A stretch of DNA of 64,000 bases from Herpetosiphon gulosus (GTDB lineage: Bacteria > Chloroflexota > Chloroflexia > Chloroflexales > Herpetosiphonaceae), in NCBI RefSeq assembly GCF_039545135.1, contig NZ_BAABRU010000018.1, positions 37,994-101,993 on the forward strand, read 5' to 3'. The position numbers and the translations under genes were made by a program. Shown here piece by piece: positions 61,909 to 64,000 of this stretch (position 1 is the first letter of the stretch; each line of letters starts with the position of its first letter). The notes beneath the pieces were generated by a model, which was not told the DNA's origin, did no database searches, and was given only the letters and a program-made list of their open reading frames with translations.

Positions 61909-63357
61909 ATGGTCGAGGCACATTTATTTGGGTTTGGCGGAGCACTCTGGTTAGCCTTGTTTATCGCCACCCGCACCCCCCAACGTTCGTGGCTATTTTG
62001 GGCCAGCATTACTAGTCTACTTGGCTTGATGGGCTTTTTTGGTTCGGGCGTGCTCGGCGGCGAAGGGCTGAATCTTGAGCAACTGATCAGTTTAGAGCGT
62101 AGTTTTTGGTGGAGTTCGGTGCTACCGATTACGGCTTGGCTCATGGTATGTAGCCTGATCCACCAAACGTTGCAACCAAGTATTGCTAAAATCACTAAGC
62201 CTGAACGTTGGTTGGTCGGCATTCTTGGATTAATCCTAATTGGCCTGGGGAGTTTCAGTAATTGGTTATTGAATTATGCTGAGCCAGTGTTGCTTGCCAG
62301 TGGTAGTCAAATAATTGGTACAGGCCCAGCTTACCCAATTTATAGTGCGTATGTGATGGGCTGCGTTAGTGCAGCGATCTGGCATTTGGTTGCAAGCTGG
62401 CGCATCGCCGAAACAGGCATGGCGCGGCGTAGTTTGGCCAGTTTGGTGTTGGGAGCCTTAGGATTCTTAATTGGCACAAGCAGTTTGTTGGCACGGCTCA
62501 TTAGCATGAGCACATGGCCAATCTTTTATGGCTATGTACCAATTTTTGCTGGCTTGTTGATTACGGGCTTTGGGTTGGTGCGATTTGGCTTATTGTTGCA
62601 AGGCCAAAATGTGCTGCGCGATTTGATTTATAGCTTTTGCGAAATTAGCATCCTCGCCTTGATCTATTTAATTAGTGTGAATATTTTAGCTCTGCTGCGG
62701 CCCAGCCAATTGGCCTTGCTTTTGGCTTGTGTGATCATCAGCCATACTGGGTTGGATCGTGGGCGACGCTGGCTTGATCGCTTGTTCTTTTCGCGGGCTG
62801 AACAAGAGGCTCGTAGCCAATCGCGCGAATTTGCGATCGCCTTGGCTTCAACTCCTACGCCAACTCCAGCCCCAGTAATTATTGATGCGAAGCCCGATAA
62901 AGCTTGGAACGATGCAGTGCGGCGGGCGATCAGCGGTTTGAAAAATCCAGTTCAATTAGCCCAAAATCCCTTGCTCAGTAGCGCTTTGGTCAGCAATATC
63001 GTGCAGAGTAAAACCCTAGAAGATAATCGGCTGAATCGCAGTGCGATTGCCCGCGAACTGCTGTTGCAAGCAATCGAGCAACTACGGCCTGATGCCAGTC
63101 AAGCTTTGGGTAGCGGCGATGCATGGCGTTGGTATAACGTGCTGTATCTGCCCTATGTGCGTGAAATCAACCGCAAAACTGCGATCGATTGGCTTCGACG
63201 CGGCCTAAGCGACCCATTAATTGATGCTAGTGTATTGAGTTGGTTGGCGGATATTGATGAAGATACGTTTTATAAGTGGCAGCGCCGCGCCTCAGATTTG
63301 ATCGCGGCTCAATTGTGGGAGCAACAATTGAAATTATTGCAAGCAATAGTGGAGTAA
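61909..63357 (+). CDS. polytopic membrane protein with soluble C-terminal domain
   Basis: 482 residues (GGAG eight bases before the ATG). About nine hydrophobic helices in the first 300 residues, arranged like the 7TM/N-terminal sensor regions of membrane histidine kinases. No kinase motifs follow, however. A T-P-T-P-T-P-A-P linker (about 324-331) leads into an all-helical C-terminal domain of about 145 residues that I cannot assign. The last 44 bases of the gene are repeated in the tandem duplication behind it. Confidence 0.65.
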   Translation: MVEAHLFGFGGALWLALFIATRTPQRSWLFWASITSLLGLMGFFGSGVLGGEGLNLEQLISLERSFWWSSVLPITAWLMVCSLIHQTLQPSIAKITKPERWLVGILGLILIGLGSFSNWLLNYAEPVLLASGSQIIGTGPAYPIYSAYVMGCVSAAIWHLVASWRIAETGMARRSLASLVLGALGFLIGTSSLLARLISMSTWPIFYGYVPIFAGLLITGFGLVRFGLLLQGQNVLRDLIYSFCEISILALIYLISVNILALLRPSQLALLLACVIISHTGLDRGRRWLDRLFFSRAEQEARSQSREFAIALASTPTPTPAPVIIDAKPDKAWNDAVRRAISGLKNPVQLAQNPLLSSALVSNIVQSKTLEDNRLNRSAIARELLLQAIEQLRPDASQALGSGDAWRWYNVLYLPYVREINRKTAIDWLRRGLSDPLIDASVLSWLADIDEDTFYKWQRRASDLIAAQLWEQQLKLLQAIVE

Positions 63358-63541
63358 GGATTGTGGTGGAATGAGGGTTTATGTATGCTCGATTTTATCG
63401 TGTTTCTCCTCCCTTCCGTCCCTCCGCTGTGGGAGCAACAATTGAAATTATTGTAAACGCTAGTTGAGTAAGGATTGTCGTTGAATAATGGTTTATGGAT
63501 GCTCGATTTTATTGTGTTTCTCCACCCTTCCGTCCCTCCGC
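63314..63541. repeat. 114-bp tandem duplication including the 3' end of the preceding gene
   Basis: Unit 1, 63314-63427; unit 2, 63428-63541, exact offset 114. Both begin TGTGGGAGCAACAATTGAAA and run to CCTTCCGTCCCTCCGC. The first unit contains the last 15 codons of the membrane protein and the second carries a diverged copy of them, out of use. About 15 substitutions separate the units. Confidence 0.85.
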
Positions 63542-63583
63542 TGGAGGGAAACGCAGGGTGTTTTCATCCCCCTGCACCCCTAA
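63522..63583. repeat. GC-rich dispersed element family 2, copy 4
   Basis: CCACCCTTCCGTCCCTCCGCTGGAGGGAAACGCAGGGTG then TTTTCATCCCCCTGCACCCC. It is full length. Its first 20 bp are also at 63408-63427 because of the tandem duplication. The following stretch 63584-63700 is AT-rich with no gene seen. Confidence 0.85.
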
Positions 63584-63700
63584 ATTCAATTTGAGGATTA
63601 TAGACGTGTAATAGATCAATCAACACTGATATTAATTATTGAGGAGACATAAATTTCTACTATTCGAATGATATTGGGCTATGGCTAATATTCAACATAA

Positions 63701-63876
63701 TTAATGCTGAAGCATGTTACGAACTTCATCAATTGTATATGGTTCTTTGCGCATATGAATCACAGCATGGCAATTCGGGCATACAGGGCGCAAATCATCA
63801 ATTGGATCAACTTCGTAGTTTTCGCCAATACTAGCCAGCGGTTTAAGATGATGGACATGGATAAATCCTTTTGCTA
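63701..63876 (-). pseudogene. HNH endonuclease, C-terminal fragment cut by an insertion sequence
   Basis: 58 codons ending in TAA (63701-63703). Reads A-K-G-F-I-H-V-H-H-L-K-P-L, then Y-E-V-D-P-I-D-D-L-R-P-V-C-P-N-C-H-A-V-I-H. This is the end of an HNH nuclease of the kind found in restriction or GmrSD/McrA-like proteins, with the H-H pair and the final C-P-N-C-H-A-x-x-H. Upstream codons run straight into the insertion sequence at about 63877. The N-terminal part must lie beyond the window if it survives. Confidence 0.85.
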
Positions 63877-64000
63877 GGCTCTGTCTGATAATTCCATGGT
63901 AGACTCTCCGCTAGGAGGTGTGTATGGCTCGCCATGAATTGAGTGATGCCCAATTTGCCGTAATTGAACCACTTTTGCCAGCCGGAACCCGCCGTGGTCG
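63877..64000 (+). mobile_element. insertion sequence, left end (IS5/DUF4096-type), runs off window
   Basis: The HNH coding frame is interrupted at 63876-63878 by GGCTCTGTCTGATAATTCCA, a plausible terminal inverted repeat. The adjacent CTAG (63874-63877) may be the target site. A transposase with its own ribosome site begins at 63925. The right end is outside the window, so the terminus and target duplication are not proven. Confidence 0.75.
63925..64000 (+). CDS. transposase, IS5/DUF4096-like (partial)
   Basis: ATG 63925 with AGGAGG at 63914-63919. The 25 readable codons give M-A-R-H-E-L-S-D-A-Q-F-A-V-I-E-P-L-L-P, then a Gly/Arg-rich turn. This is the standard opening of IS427/DUF4096-type transposases (L-T-D-x-Q-W-x-x-I-x-P-L-L-P). 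The DDE catalytic part is beyond the window. Confidence 0.85.

Overview
The window looks like chromosomal DNA of a filamentous gliding Chloroflexota, most probably Herpetosiphon or a close relative. This rests on overall gene content, frequent TTG/GTG starts behind strong GGAG-type ribosome sites, and many short repeat families between genes. It is inference from family-level recognition, not from a database match. There is no prophage or CRISPR array. The only recognisable transposable element is at the extreme right edge, where an IS5/DUF4096-type insertion sequence has cut into an HNH endonuclease gene.

Layout. 0-4 kb: a MurJ-type flippase (cut by the left edge) and a five-gene cluster (two PPOX-like flavin proteins, an SRPBCC protein, a PglC-type sugar transferase, a PglD-type acetyltransferase). 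4-12 kb: housekeeping genes, namely trigger factor (with an extraordinary poly-aspartate insert), cysteine desulfurase, gpsA, a GNAT protein, rpsO and pnp. 12-17 kb, minus strand: an SMC-like ATPase with xseA, then accB, efp and a PepQ-type peptidase. 17-21 kb, minus strand: a methyltransferase, an SDR, a low-GC membrane protein, a HAD phosphatase and a membrane protein. 21-28 kb: gatA, an NlpC/P60-like protein, a B12-binding mutase subunit with meaB, and two divergent citrate synthases, one fused to a helix-turn-helix domain.

28-40 kb is an arginine block: argC, argB, a Nudix hydrolase, an ArgA-like GNAT, argG, argJ, argH, argF, a dienelactone-hydrolase lipoprotein and argS. In front of argC lies what reads as a complete ribosome-mediated attenuator: a consensus promoter, a nearly leaderless 33-codon ORF with five Arg codons, and three mutually exclusive pairings ending in a 13-bp terminator hairpin. 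I consider this the most interesting signal in the window. 40-44 kb: sucC and sucD, unusually separated by an XRE regulator and gmd. 44-49 kb: a sugar ABC importer (two permeases and a binding lipoprotein, no ATPase) with a ROK regulator. 49-64 kb: a GlpC-like Fe-S protein, a TPR protein, a racemase, a CPBP protease, an ADP-ribosylation-annotated family protein beside a macrodomain protein, glutamate dehydrogenase, several GNATs, a tandem pair of 58-residue membrane proteins, an MBL hydrolase and various membrane proteins.

The genes fit an aerobic heterotroph: propionyl/methylmalonyl-CoA disposal (B12 subunit, MeaB) feeds succinyl-CoA to SucCD, citrate synthase opens the TCA cycle, and glutamate dehydrogenase links it to glutamate and so to the arginine genes. 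Intergenic space is dominated by repeats: a roughly 110-bp MITE-like palindrome (four copies), a roughly 62-bp GC-rich element (several copies), and at least four short-word families that share one architecture, an array followed by its reverse complement around a short unique centre.
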